From Roseiarcus sp963780825 (GTDB lineage Bacteria > Pseudomonadota > Alphaproteobacteria > Rhizobiales > Beijerinckiaceae), in NCBI GenBank assembly GCA_963780825.1, contig CAWADL010000024.1, forward strand, positions 1-64,000: a stretch of DNA of 64,000 bases. The letters run 5' to 3'. Made by a program: the position numbers and the translations under genes. The notes under the pieces were generated by a model, which searched no databases, was not told the origin of the DNA, and was given only the letters and a program-made list of their open reading frames with translations. Shown here one piece after another: positions 53,387 through 62,724 of the stretch (its first letter is position 1; every line of letters begins with the position of its first letter).

Positions 53387-54666
53387 CGGGCGCCGAGTGT
53401 GCGGGCAACGCTTTCGGCGGCGCTGATACCGGTTTCGTAGGCGCCATGCGCGGTCGAATAACTCGAGGGCGAACACGCTTCGCCGGCGAAGAAGATCCGC
53501 CCGTCCACGGATTCGGCAAGGCTGGCGCGGCAGGCCACAAAACCGGGACGAGCGTACGAATAGGCCCCGGCGGACCAGGGGTCGGTGCGCCATCCGTGAT
53601 AGCACAAAGGCCGCAGTGATTTACGAACAGCCGCCCCGAACAAGCCAGCGAGTTCATCCGAGGCGAAAGCCGCAGTCGCGTCCATGCCTCCCGCCTCCAG
53701 GCCCTCCGCGAGTTCGCCGCCAAAGTAGCATTCTACGATCGGCCGCCCGCGCGGACGAATGTGATAGGCTGCGGTGGCGCGAGCGTTGATGTTGCCGAAC
53801 GCACGCGAGTCCGGCTCGAAAGCTTCCGCGCCCTCAAGCCGGAAGTACACCTTATCAGCGAGTCCCAGCGGCAAACCCTCGGCCGCTTCGGTCTTATCAG
53901 GCAAAGCCGGACGGAACAGGTCGGGCGCTCGCGCCAGCACCCCCGTCGACAGCGTCACGATGACCGCGCGGCAACGAACGGCGCCGAGATCGGTTTCCAG
54001 CATCACTTGCCGGCCGCTGTGATCGATAGCGCGCACCGGGCAACGGTAGCGCACAGGGGCGGTCGCGGCCAAAGCCGCGACGACGGCGCCATATCCATCA
54101 GGGACCCGCCAGTTCACTCCGGAGTCCTCGTAAGCGGCGAGATCGTGCACGGAAACCTTCTCCAGTTCCGCGCCGCTGTAATAGGTGCTGACCGCATCGA
54201 TCATCGGGTTGAAGGGATCGCCCGGCGTGAGCAGCGTGTCCAAGGCCGCATCGGGGCCGTCAGGCGGAAACGCCGCGACCCTCTCGCGGAAACGTCCGAT
54301 GGCCGCGTTGAAGCCGGCCATCGCCTCGCGGTTGGGCCCGATCTGCGATCCGGCCCGTGCCCAAGGCGGTGGCGATTTGTCGAGTTTTCGCCCCTGACGC
54401 ACCGCGATTTCCGCCCAGGGGTTGGTTTCCGCCGAATGCAGCCAGCCGCAGCCCAGATCGAGGGGCAAGCCGTCTACCGGAGTTACAGTCCAGGCCCGCC
54501 CACCGGGCCGCTCGCGGGCCTCTAAGACGACGAAGGAAAGGCCGGTCGACGCGAGGCGATCCGCGGCGGCGACGCCGGCGGCGCCGGCGCCGACGACAAC
54601 CACATCGAATTCATCGTGCGGCACGGGAAATGTCCTCGGATTTATCTGATGACGCTTTTTTCCCAA
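53383..54666 (-). CDS. FAD-dependent amine oxidase
   Basis: A 427-aa flavoprotein. The dinucleotide fold GAGAAGVAAADRLASTG (about residue 26), the GG motif ARERPGGRAWT, LDLGCGWLHS, and the C-terminal FAD motif GRIFFAGEACSPSSYSTAHG place it in the flavin monoamine oxidase / polyamine oxidase group. Substrate unknown. The first about 18 residues may be non-native; an internal start before FDVVVVGAGAAG is possible. Confidence 0.88.
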   Translation of the reverse strand: MGKKRHQINPRTFPVPHDEFDVVVVGAGAAGVAAADRLASTGLSFVVLEARERPGGRAWTVTPVDGLPLDLGCGWLHSAETNPWAEIAVRQGRKLDKSPPPWARAGSQIGPNREAMAGFNAAIGRFRERVAAFPPDGPDAALDTLLTPGDPFNPMIDAVSTYYSGAELEKVSVHDLAAYEDSGVNWRVPDGYGAVVAALAATAPVRYRCPVRAIDHSGRQVMLETDLGAVRCRAVIVTLSTGVLARAPDLFRPALPDKTEAAEGLPLGLADKVYFRLEGAEAFEPDSRAFGNINARATAAYHIRPRGRPIVECYFGGELAEGLEAGGMDATAAFASDELAGLFGAAVRKSLRPLCYHGWRTDPWSAGAYSYARPGFVACRASLAESVDGRIFFAGEACSPSSYSTAHGAYETGISAAESVARTLGAR

Positions 54667-54809
54667 TCTCGTACGGAGCGGGCGAAGTCAAACGCAGCGA
54701 CCTCGCGATTGGCGCCGAGCGGGCGCCTGAAAATGCCCGCGCGCCGGTCCGGAACATGGGCCTCAGGCCGACGTTTCCCAGAGACGAAATCCACCTGAGG
54801 GACGCGAAC

Positions 54810-55295
54810 ATGGCCGACAAAGATCCATATGACCGCATCTGGGAAGTCATGCAGGAAGTCCGCATGGCGATGGTGGTTACCCATTCCGGCGATGGCGATG
54901 CGCTCCGGGCGCGGCCGATGGCGGCCCGCCCCGAAGAGGACGACAACGCGATCTATTTCCTCACAGACGTAGGCGCGCCGAAAGATCAGGAAATCGCCGA
55001 CAATGCGGAAGTCTGCCTGTCGTTTTCGGACCCAAAGTCCCAACGCTACGTGTCGGTGACCGGAACGGCGGAGGTTCGCGCCGATCCCGAAATTGTGGCG
55101 CGGGTCTGGTCCGCGGCGGACAAGGCTTTCTGGACCGATGCGCAGGATCAACGCATCCGAGTGATAAGGGTGACCCCTGACCGCGGTGAGTTCTGGGAGG
55201 GACCGGGCTTTGTCGCTTGTGCCGCGAAAATGGTTGCGGCCGTCGCGACCGGCTCCAGGCCCAAGTTTGAGCCCAGCCAAAAAGTCAACATGTGA
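54810..55295 (+). CDS. Pyridoxamine 5'-phosphate oxidase-fold protein (general stress protein 26-like)
   Basis: A 161-aa split-barrel flavin-binding protein from ATG 54810 (GAGG at 54797-54800). IWEVMQEVRMAMVVTHSGDG, RARPMAARPEEDDNAIYFLT, DNAEVCLSFSDPKSQRYVSV and a C-terminal FWEGPGFVACAAKMV match the COG3871 group. May bind FMN or F420; role unknown, often stress-linked. Upstream extension of the frame is antisense to the oxidase and is rejected. Confidence 0.85.
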   Translation: MADKDPYDRIWEVMQEVRMAMVVTHSGDGDALRARPMAARPEEDDNAIYFLTDVGAPKDQEIADNAEVCLSFSDPKSQRYVSVTGTAEVRADPEIVARVWSAADKAFWTDAQDQRIRVIRVTPDRGEFWEGPGFVACAAKMVAAVATGSRPKFEPSQKVNM

Positions 55296-55307
55296 GGGCC
55301 CGTGCGG

Positions 55308-55625
55308 CGCGCTCTGTAGACGCGGTCGCTGACCGCGTTCTTAGGCTCAAGCGCCTCGTTCTGCGAGATTTTTCCAAGCCGATCCACCGCGGTCAGCGAC
55401 CCATAGGCACTAACCTAGAGCAATTTCCGATAAAATTGAATAACTTGCCAGCATGTCATCCCCGCGAAAGCGGGGATCCAGGGGCCACACGACGTGCGCT
55501 TCAACGTGTTGGCCACACGACGTGCGGCAGCCCTGGATCCCCGCTTTCGCGGGGATGACATCAAGTCTTTGAATAAATCGGCAACTATAAGTTAGCGCCT
55601 ATGGGTCAGCGACCGCGGCTACAAG
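55308..55625. repeat. Nested palindromic repeats (families E, H and G)
   Basis: The outer layer (family E) is TGTAGACGCGGTCGCTGACC on the left against GGTCAGCGACCGCGGCTACA on the right. Inside it, GTCAGCGACCCATAGGC...TAAAATTGAATA is matched by an imperfect inverted copy near 55568-55615. Inside that, TGTCATCCCCGCGAAAGCGG... (55454) and its inverse (to 55560) form family G, whose loop holds two direct copies of GGCCACACGACGTGCG. No coding sequence is seen in 55296-55666. Confidence 0.85.
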
Positions 55626-55666
55626 GCGCCCGGTAAGGTTAGCACGGTTGTCGTTGGCAACCGCGA

Positions 55667-56227
55667 TTACTTCGACCGGCGAAAAATGTTCATCTCTACA
55701 TTCTGAACGGCATCGAGTTCGATTCGCTCGGCATGCCGTAGCCCATACTTCTCCAGCACCGCCTCCGCATGAACGCCATCCCGACATTCCGAGAATACAG
55801 GATGTCCTCCCGGCAGCTTGACCCCCTTCGCCCGCGCGAGGTGAAAAACGTCGTAACCGATCTTCAAGAATAGATCGAAGACGGCCCTCCCTCCCGGCGC
55901 CGCGACCTCGCCGCCGTCGGGGAGGACTTTCGCCACGACTTCAGGCCAAGCGATCTCCGCCGGGTTCCACCACCAGATACCTTCGCGGCTCTCCAAAGCC
56001 TTTGCCTCGCGGGATACGACGATCCGGGGAACGCCGTGCGTTTCCGGCTCGTTCTCATGGCTCACACGCGCGAAAACGACGAGATCGCTATGCGCGAGCG
56101 CCGCCTGATATTGCTGCCAATCCTTATCGTTACGCAGCGCCGCCGGAATCTGGCCCTCTGCATCGGCAATCTTGTCGTCGTCAGAGACGATGGCGTAGCC
56201 GTGGATCTCGATAGGACGTTTAGGCAT
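55667..56227 (-). CDS. Dihydrofolate reductase-like fold protein
   Basis: A 186-aa protein. PIEIHGYAIVSDDDKIADAE, DWQQYQAALAHSDLVVFARV, then GVPRIVVSREAKALE and a phosphate-loop-like LPDGGEVAAPGGRAVFDLFL resemble the DHFR / RibD C-terminal superfamily with an NADPH-type loop. This family member is uncharacterised; it may reduce a pteridine or riboflavin precursor. Assignment rests on the motif order. Confidence 0.6.
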   Translation of the reverse strand: MPKRPIEIHGYAIVSDDDKIADAEGQIPAALRNDKDWQQYQAALAHSDLVVFARVSHENEPETHGVPRIVVSREAKALESREGIWWWNPAEIAWPEVVAKVLPDGGEVAAPGGRAVFDLFLKIGYDVFHLARAKGVKLPGGHPVFSECRDGVHAEAVLEKYGLRHAERIELDAVQNVEMNIFRRSK

Positions 56228-56296
56228 GGCGAACCTCCGGTCTGACGCTGAGATTACGCTGGCCCGCGCCGTGCGGTTTCACAAGCCAAGCCGGAA

Positions 56297-58459
56297 TTAA
56301 AGCTGCCCGAGCAGTTTTTCCAGTAGGTTTTTCTCGCGCGGTGTCGCCCCCTGCGGGATCGATGCGGGAGGGATCGGCGGCCGGCCGCCACGACCTTGGG
56401 ACGCGCTCGCCATATCCTGCCCAATCTTGTTGATAGCGAGCGGCGCGCCCGCGCTGGCGACTGGCGCTGGCGGTGTCGGGGCAGCCTGATCCGGCTCTTC
56501 GCCGCGCCAATCGCCCAGCGGCAGGCCGACCACCGGCGCGCCCTGATGTGCGTCGCGCATGAAGCGGCTCCAAATCTCCACAGGCAGCCCCCCGCCGGCG
56601 ACCTTCTTGGTCGACGCTCCATCATCGTTGCCGAGCCAGACGCCGGCGACGAGATGCGACGTGTAACCGATGAACCAGGCGTCGCGATAATCCTGAGTCG
56701 TCCCGGTCTTGCCCGCGGCCTGCCAACCCGGCAGATCGGCCTTCTTCGCGGTGCCGATGGTCAGCGTCTCCGCCATCATCCCGTTCATCATCGCGACATA
56801 GCGCGGCTCGATGACGCGCCCGTAGTTGTAGGGATGACGCCGGTAAAGCGAGCGGCCGTTCGCCGTGCGCACGCTCATGATGACGTAAGGCCGCACGCCA
56901 ATCCCGCCGTTGGCGAAAGCTGCGTAGGCAGAGACCATTTCCAGCGGCGTCACCTCCGAGGTGCCGAGCGCAATTGAGGCGTTCGGCTCCAAGTCAGAGA
57001 GGATGCCGAGGCGATGGGCGACCCGCACCACAGCTTTCGGGCCAACTTCCAACCCCAGTCTGACAGCCACCGTGTTGAGCGACATGGCGAGCGCCTTGGT
57101 GAGCGTCACCGAGCCGAAATATTCGTGGCTGTAGTTTTCCGGCGACCAGCCCTTGACGGTGATCGGCGCGTCCTGGCGGACGTCGTCGGGCCGGACGCCC
57201 TTCTCCAACGCTGCGAGATAGACAAACGGTTTGAATGACGAGCCCGGCTGCCGCTTGGCGGCGATGGCGCGGTTGAACTGGCTGTCGGCGTAATTGCGGC
57301 CGCCAACCAGCGCTTTCACGCCGCCGTCTGGATCCAGCGCCACCACCGCGCCTTGGCCCACGTCGAACTTCGCGCCCTTGGCGTCGAGTTCGCCGGTCAG
57401 CGCGCGCTCGGCCTCCGACTGCATCTTGGGGTCGATCGTCGTCATGACGACGATGTCCTCGTCAATCGCGCCGACCGTGTCGTCGAGCGCGTCCATCACA
57501 TAGTCGGCGGCGTAGTTGATGGAGCCGGCGCCCTTGACGTTCGCGACCTGCGCAGGCGCGCCGAGCGCGATCTTGGCCATGGCCTGCGTCACATAGCCCT
57601 GCTCGGCCATTGCGGTGACGACTTGCGCCGCCCGCTCGTTCGCGCCTTTGAGATTATGGTTGGGCGCCAGTTTGGTTGGAGACTTCATCAGTCCCGCCAA
57701 CAACGCGGCCTCGGAAAGCGTGACGTCCTTGGCGTCCTTGCCGAAATATTTGTGCGCCGCCGCCTCTACACCGTAGGCGCCGGAACCGAAGTAGACGCGA
57801 TTGAGATAGAGTTCGAGGATCTGATCCTTCGAATATTTGCGCTCCATCCACAGCGCCAGGATCGCCTCCTGGAATTTTCGCGAGATCGTGCGCTCTTGAG
57901 TGAGAAACAGATTCTTCGCGAGCTGCTGCGTCAGCGTCGAGCCGCCCTGCATGCCGCCGCTTCCGGTGACGTCGCGAAACACCGCCCGCGCGATGCCCAC
58001 GGGGTCGATGCCGAAATGTTCGTAGAAGCGCCGATCCTCGATCGCGATGAAGGCCTTTGGCAGATAGGGCGGCAGATCGCCAAGCCGCACCGCGGCGCCG
58101 CCGGTATCGCCGCGATCGGCGAGCACGCTGCCGTCGACGCCGAGGATTTGGATGTCGGGCGGCCGCTTCGGCAGCGCGAGCTGGTCGATCGGCGGCAACT
58201 GGCTGGCGTAATAGGCGAACAGGCCGCCAAGGGTGACGACGCCCCAAACGCCGAGCACGACGCCCCAATAGAAAAGCGTCCCTAAGATCGAACGGCTGCG
58301 GCGGCGCGGGCGCTTCTTGTCTTTTCGGCTATCGGGGCGGCGACGGGACGTCGGGCGGTCCTCGGGGTCGGCGCGCAGATCGGAATCGGAATGGTCCGAG
58401 CCATCGTCGAAACGCGGCTCGATCCGTCGGCTCGCCTTTCTGCCGCGTGACCCGAACAT
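56297..58459 (-). CDS. Class A penicillin-binding protein (PBP1A family)
   Basis: A 720-aa peptidoglycan polymerase and cross-linker, inner membrane. A basic disordered N-terminus of about 65 residues precedes one membrane segment (LFYWGVVLGVWGVVTLGGLF). The GT51 glycosyltransferase has IEDRRFYEHFGIDPVGIARA and GGSTLTQQLAKNLFL. The transpeptidase has the Ser-x-x-Lys motif SSFKPFVYL, the S-x-N motif SLNTVAVRLG and KTGTTQDYRDAWFIGYT. A Pro/Ala-rich tail ends at 56297. No visible partner genes. Confidence 0.95.
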   Translation of the reverse strand: MFGSRGRKASRRIEPRFDDGSDHSDSDLRADPEDRPTSRRRPDSRKDKKRPRRRSRSILGTLFYWGVVLGVWGVVTLGGLFAYYASQLPPIDQLALPKRPPDIQILGVDGSVLADRGDTGGAAVRLGDLPPYLPKAFIAIEDRRFYEHFGIDPVGIARAVFRDVTGSGGMQGGSTLTQQLAKNLFLTQERTISRKFQEAILALWMERKYSKDQILELYLNRVYFGSGAYGVEAAAHKYFGKDAKDVTLSEAALLAGLMKSPTKLAPNHNLKGANERAAQVVTAMAEQGYVTQAMAKIALGAPAQVANVKGAGSINYAADYVMDALDDTVGAIDEDIVVMTTIDPKMQSEAERALTGELDAKGAKFDVGQGAVVALDPDGGVKALVGGRNYADSQFNRAIAAKRQPGSSFKPFVYLAALEKGVRPDDVRQDAPITVKGWSPENYSHEYFGSVTLTKALAMSLNTVAVRLGLEVGPKAVVRVAHRLGILSDLEPNASIALGTSEVTPLEMVSAYAAFANGGIGVRPYVIMSVRTANGRSLYRRHPYNYGRVIEPRYVAMMNGMMAETLTIGTAKKADLPGWQAAGKTGTTQDYRDAWFIGYTSHLVAGVWLGNDDGASTKKVAGGGLPVEIWSRFMRDAHQGAPVVGLPLGDWRGEEPDQAAPTPPAPVASAGAPLAINKIGQDMASASQGRGGRPPIPPASIPQGATPREKNLLEKLLGQL

Positions 58460-58650
58460 GCTACATTCCCGCGAACGAAAACCGCGGAGCCATCCCCGAC
58501 GCCTGGCCTCGATGACGAAACTTAAGAGCGGCGGATTAAGGTCGCGTAAAGGCTTGGGCGCGGCCGATTGGCGGAGGGGAGCGGAAGGATTGTGTCAAAG
58601 GAGAGGGTCAATTCCAAGCGAGAGAAAACGCTCGTTTGATCAACGCTCTC

Positions 58651-58806
58651 CCCGTCATGGCCGGACTTGTTCCGGCTATCCACGCCGTGACGCGGCTTGT
58701 CGGCTTCAGAACTCGAACGCTCGCGTTTGCAGCAGACGCTGCTTTATTCTGAATCCGGTAGCGCGCGTCACGGCGTGGATGGCCGGGACAAGCCCGGCCA
58801 TGACGG
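58651..58806. repeat. Inverted repeat, family B (copy 1)
   Basis: CCGTCATGGCCGGACTTGTT... and CGGCGTGGATGGCCGGGACA...ATGACGG arms enclose about 80 bp. Together with 58460-58650 and 58807-58877 (no gene seen) it fills the gap between the divergent PBP and flavoprotein genes. Copy 2 is at 62539. Confidence 0.9.
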
Positions 58807-58877
58807 AACGGGCGCATTTTCAAGGGCATATCCTTCATCTTCGAAGCTATTTCCTATGACAAGGAGCGTTCCAGAGA

Positions 58878-59588
58878 ATGAGAGACACCTACCCCGTCAC
58901 GCCGATCAACCGAGCCAAGCGGCTGCACGAGCGCGCCGCTTACGACCACGCGACGATCCACGCGCTGCTCGACGCCTCGATGCTCTGCCACATCGCCTAC
59001 GTGGTCGACGGCCGCCCCTACTGCACGCCGACCCTGTTCTGGCGCGAGGGAACCAGGCTCTATTGGCACGGCAGCAGCGCCAGCCGCATGCTGCGCAGCC
59101 AATCCGAGGGCGAGCCGGTCTGCCTGACGGTCGCCCATCTCGACAGCCTGGTGCTGGCGCGCAGCGCCTTCAACCATTCCGTCGACTACCGCGCGGTGAT
59201 GGCGTTCGGGCATGCGAAGCTGATCGAGGACGAGGCGGAGAAGCTGCGCGGCATCCGCGCCATGGTCGATCGCTTCTACCCGGGCCGTACGGACCTGTTG
59301 CGAGCGCCGACGGCGCAGGAGATCAAGGCGACCCGCTTCATCGGCATGGAGATCGAGCAGGCTTCCGCAAAAATCCGCGCCAAGGGCATCGGCGACGACG
59401 AGGAGGATTACGCGCTGCCGATCTATGCCGAGCGCATTCCCGTGCGCACCGTGCTCGGCGCGCCGGAGCCTTGCGCGCGGCTCGTCGCCGGCGTCGCGAG
59501 GCCGGAGGGGATCGCTGGCTATCGCGAAGGGCGGCGACTCGATGAAACCGTGGCGGAGGCGTACGCCGCGACTTTCAAACCCGAATAG
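58878..59588 (+). CDS. Pyridoxamine 5'-phosphate oxidase family protein
   Basis: A 236-aa flavin-nucleotide-binding split-barrel protein. INRAKRLHERAAYDHATIHA, CHIAYVVDGRPYCTPTLFWR, YWHGSSASRMLRSQSEGEPV and CLTVAHLDSLVLARSAFNHS-VDYRAVMAFG match the COG3467 group (nitroimidazole-resistance-like). Substrate unknown. Confidence 0.88.
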   Translation: MRDTYPVTPINRAKRLHERAAYDHATIHALLDASMLCHIAYVVDGRPYCTPTLFWREGTRLYWHGSSASRMLRSQSEGEPVCLTVAHLDSLVLARSAFNHSVDYRAVMAFGHAKLIEDEAEKLRGIRAMVDRFYPGRTDLLRAPTAQEIKATRFIGMEIEQASAKIRAKGIGDDEEDYALPIYAERIPVRTVLGAPEPCARLVAGVARPEGIAGYREGRRLDETVAEAYAATFKPE

Positions 59589-59687
59589 GCCCATGCCGCC
59601 CCGTACTGTCCGTCCGAAAGCCGCGAGAGTGTCCGTTTCCCTTCCCGCGCTGAAGTCATAAGGCGCGTCACGGATGAGGAGACGGCG

Positions 59688-60587
59688 ATGCGGCGTACGA
59701 GCGACGCTTGGGTTTACGGCTTCATCGGCATGGCGATTTTCAGCGCCTCGATGCCCGCGACGCGCGCCGGCGTGCTCGCCTTCGACCCGATGTTTCTCAC
59801 CGCCGCCCGCGCCGCCATTGCCGGCGTACTTTCGATCGCCGCGCTCAGCCTGTGGAGAGCTCCCTGGCCATCCCCAAGGGATTGGGTGCGACTTGTCGTA
59901 GTCGCCGTCGGTGTCGTGCTCGGATTCCCGCTGCTCAGCGCATTGGCGCTGACTTACATCACCTCGGCGCATTCGCTGATCTGGCTGGGGCTGCTGCCGT
60001 TGGCGACCGCGCTCAGCGGCGTAGTGCTGGCCGGCGAACGGCTGCCGTTGCGCTTCTGGATCTTCGCGGCGCTGGGCGCGGCTTGTGTGGTCGGTTTCGC
60101 AGCGGCGCGATCATCAGGGGGCGAGGCGACAGGCGACGCGCTGATGGCGGCCGCTGTGCTTTCGGCGGGCGTCGGCTACGCGGAGGGGGCGATGTTGTCG
60201 CGAAGACTCGGCGGCTGGCAGGTCATAAGCTGGGCGCTGATCCTGTCGCTGCCGTTCAGCCTCTCGCTCGCTTTTGTGTTCCGGCCGGCGGCCTGGCCGC
60301 CGTTCAACTCAGCCGGATGGTTGGGGCTGGCTTATGTCTCGCTGTTCAGCATGTGGATCGGCTTCGTGTTCTGGTATCGTGGGCTGGCGCTCGGCGGCAT
60401 CGCGGCGGTTGGACAATTGCAGTTGTTGCAACCGTTCTTCGGGCTCGTCATCTCCGCGCTCGTGCTGCGCGAGTATGTGAGCCCTGCGACCTTCGCGGTT
60501 GCGGGCGCTGTGCTAGCTTGCGTGTTCGCGGCCAGGCGATCGTCGATGCCGCCGCGCGCGAAAGTTGCCGCCGTCGGGAGCGCCTAA
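59688..60587 (+). CDS. EamA/DMT-family transporter
   Basis: A 299-aa protein with ten hydrophobic segments in two repeats of five (from VYGFIGMAIFSASMPATRAG and from GDALMAAAVLSAGVGYAEGA), the EamA pattern. QLQLLQPFFGLVISALVLRE is the typical segment near the C-terminus. Probably exports or imports a small metabolite. Stop overlaps the ATG of the next gene (TAATG). Confidence 0.88.
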   Translation: MRRTSDAWVYGFIGMAIFSASMPATRAGVLAFDPMFLTAARAAIAGVLSIAALSLWRAPWPSPRDWVRLVVVAVGVVLGFPLLSALALTYITSAHSLIWLGLLPLATALSGVVLAGERLPLRFWIFAALGAACVVGFAAARSSGGEATGDALMAAAVLSAGVGYAEGAMLSRRLGGWQVISWALILSLPFSLSLAFVFRPAAWPPFNSAGWLGLAYVSLFSMWIGFVFWYRGLALGGIAAVGQLQLLQPFFGLVISALVLREYVSPATFAVAGAVLACVFAARRSSMPPRAKVAAVGSA

Positions 60588-61383
60588 TGGGAGAAACCGA
60601 TCTGCCGCGGCGCATCGCCGAAGCCTACCGCTGGCAGCGGCGGCTCGGCGCGCGCGTGATCGAGACGCCGTATTGCCACATCGTCGCCGATCCCTCGAAG
60701 CCGGACGTCTGGGACTACAATCATGCCGACGCCGTGTCGGCGATAAGGCCCGCCGAGATCGACTTGGCGTTCGAAGCGATGGACCAGCATCTCGCCCACA
60801 CGCGCTGGCGGGTCGTGCATACCGATGGGTTCACGCCGGACCCGTTTCTCGCGCGCCTCGCTTTCGCGGATTTTCGCGAGCGGCCGGTGACGATCCAGAT
60901 GGCGCTGGAGGGCGAGATAGACTTTCGCGGGCCGCCGCCGGGACTTGCGCCTCGTCGAAACGGATGCAGGATTGGGCGGTGCTGGCGGAACTGGTTCTCG
61001 CCAACCACGCGGAGGGTCTTGCGACCGGAGGCCTAGGGATCGAACCAGAAGTCAGCGCCGGGTTGATCGCCGGCTATCGCGCGAAGACGCCGGCTTGCCG
61101 GTTTCATCTCGTCTACGAAGACGGAACCGCGATAGCTTATGCCGCGTGCGCCGCCGCGCCGAACGGGCTCGGCATGATCGAGGATGTGTTCACGTCGATC
61201 CCGCATCGAGGCCTAGGGGTCGCGAGCGCGACGATCGCGACGCTGGTCGGCCGCTTGCGCGAGCAGGGCTGCGGCGTCGTCTTCATCGGCGCCCTGGCGG
61301 AGGAGCGCGCCAAGCGCCTTTACGAGAAACTCGGCTTCCGCCCCGTTTCGCTCAACCGCGCGTGGGTAAAGGAATTGGGCTAG
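60587..61383 (+). CDS. GNAT-family N-acetyltransferase, frameshifted
   Basis: ATG 60587 overlaps the EamA stop. The N-terminal half (MGETDLPRRIAEAYRWQRRL, WDYNHADAVSAIRPAEIDLA) is in one frame up to about 60950. The C-terminal GNAT domain (MQDWAVLAELVLANHAEGLA, then AAPNGLGMIEDVFTSIPHRG-LGVASATIATLVGRL with the acetyl-CoA loop HRGLGVAS) is in another. About 265 aa. A coupled transporter/acetyltransferase pair could detoxify an amine, but that is an inference. Confidence 0.85.
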
Positions 61384-61400
61384 GCGAACACGTCCTATCA

Positions 61401-61545
61401 CCCGTCATTGCGAGCGAAGCGAAGCAATCCAGCCTCTCCGTGATGCCCAGGTTTGGCTTGACCACGGACTGGCGCGACTGGCGCTGCTCTGCTCGCGGTG
61501 GCGCCATTGGACTCCAGCGCTGGATGGCTTCGCTCGCAATGACGG
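61401..61545. repeat. Inverted repeat, family A (copy 4)
   Basis: CCCGTCATTGCGAGCGAAGC... and a shortened inverse (CCAGCGCTGGATGGCTTCGC) enclose about 75 bp between the convergent GNAT and livH genes. Confidence 0.88.
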
Positions 61546-61550
61546 GTTCG

Positions 61551-62507
61551 CTAGATCCGCTCGATGATCTTCTCGCCAAACAAACCCTGCGGACGGAACA
61601 ACAGGAAGGCGAGCGCGATGGCGTAGGCGAGCCAGCGCTCGATGCCGCCGCCAAACAACGGCCCCCAGTAGAATTCGCCCAGCTTCTCGCCGATGCCGAT
61701 GATGAGCCCGCCGACAATGGCGCCGGGGATCGAGGTGAGGCCGCCAAGGATCAGCACCGGCAGCGCCTTCAGCGCGACGACTTGCAGGGCGAAGGAAACA
61801 TCGGAGCGCGCGCCCCACATGATGCCTGTCGCCAGCGCGACGACGCCGGCGGCGAACCAGACGACGACCCATATCTGCTCCAGCGAAATGCCGACCGACA
61901 GCGCCGCCTGATGATCGTCGGCCACGGCTCGGAGCGCCCGCCCGATGCGGGTCTTTTGGAAGAACACGCCGAGCCCCGCCACCATGAGAAGCGCGATCGC
62001 CGCCGCGGCAATGTCGAGCTTTTGCAGCGTGACCGTGCCGCCGAGAATATGTAGATCAATCGCGCCGCTGGGCAGTCCCAGCTCGGTCGTGATCATCTGT
62101 TTCGGGTTGCCGCCGAAGACGAACTGTCCGAAGCCAATGAGGAAATAGGTGAGGCCGAAAGTCGCCATCAACAATATGATGTCGGCTTGGTTGACGAGTG
62201 GGCGCAGCACCAGCCGTTCGACGCCGACAGCGAGGCCGTACATGACGGCGACCGTGACGCCAAGCGCGATCCACGCCGGCAGGCCCTTTTCGTGCAATCC
62301 GACGAGCGTCAGCGCCGCGAACACCATCATGATGCCCTGCGCGAAATTGAACACGCCCGAGGCTTTGTAGATGAGTACGAAACCGAGCGCGATGAGCGAA
62401 TAGAGCACGCCGCCGACGAAGCCTTCCCAAATTGTTTGTGCGAACAGATCGGGCGCGGAGAGCATCTGCGCGAAGGGATCGATGAAGACGGCATAGAGCG
62501 GGTTCAT
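61551..62507 (-). CDS. livH: Branched-chain amino acid ABC transporter permease, LivH type
   Basis: A 318-aa inner-membrane permease from ATG 62507 (MNPLYAVFIDPFAQMLSAPD). IWEGFVGGVLYSLIALGFVL, FNFAQGIMMVFAALTL, the cytosolic coupling loop TRIGRALRAVADDHQAALSV and KALPVLILGGLTSIPGAIVG are LivH hallmarks. Preceded by livG on the same strand (218 bp with a repeat between). The substrate may be branched-chain amino acids or related acids. Confidence 0.92.
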   Translation of the reverse strand: MNPLYAVFIDPFAQMLSAPDLFAQTIWEGFVGGVLYSLIALGFVLIYKASGVFNFAQGIMMVFAALTLVGLHEKGLPAWIALGVTVAVMYGLAVGVERLVLRPLVNQADIILLMATFGLTYFLIGFGQFVFGGNPKQMITTELGLPSGAIDLHILGGTVTLQKLDIAAAAIALLMVAGLGVFFQKTRIGRALRAVADDHQAALSVGISLEQIWVVVWFAAGVVALATGIMWGARSDVSFALQVVALKALPVLILGGLTSIPGAIVGGLIIGIGEKLGEFYWGPLFGGGIERWLAYAIALAFLLFRPQGLFGEKIIERI

Positions 62508-62538
62508 CCGCGCGCTCCTGGTGAGCACACGAAACTCC

Positions 62539-62694
62539 CCCCGTCATGGCCGGGCTTGTCCCGGCCATCCACGCCGGCGTGAGATGCGCGGTCGGTTGCG
62601 TTGGGCACCGAGGCAAGCCGCGCCGGCGCCGGGCGCTTGGCAAGCGGCGCTGCGCGTCGCGGCGTGGATGGCCGGGACAAGCCCGGCCATGACG
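62539..62694. repeat. Inverted repeat, family B (copy 2)
   Basis: CCGTCATGGCCGGGCTTGTC... and its reverse complement to 62694; the arms are cleaner than in copy 1. Inserted between livG and livH inside an operon. Confidence 0.9.
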
Positions 62695-62724
62695 AGAAGG
62701 GGATTGTTTGACCGAAGCGCATCA

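Noticed and set aside
55484..55526. Two direct copies of GGCCACACGACGTGCG as a mini CRISPR
   Set aside because: Only two copies 27 bp apart in the loop of a palindrome, with no cas genes.
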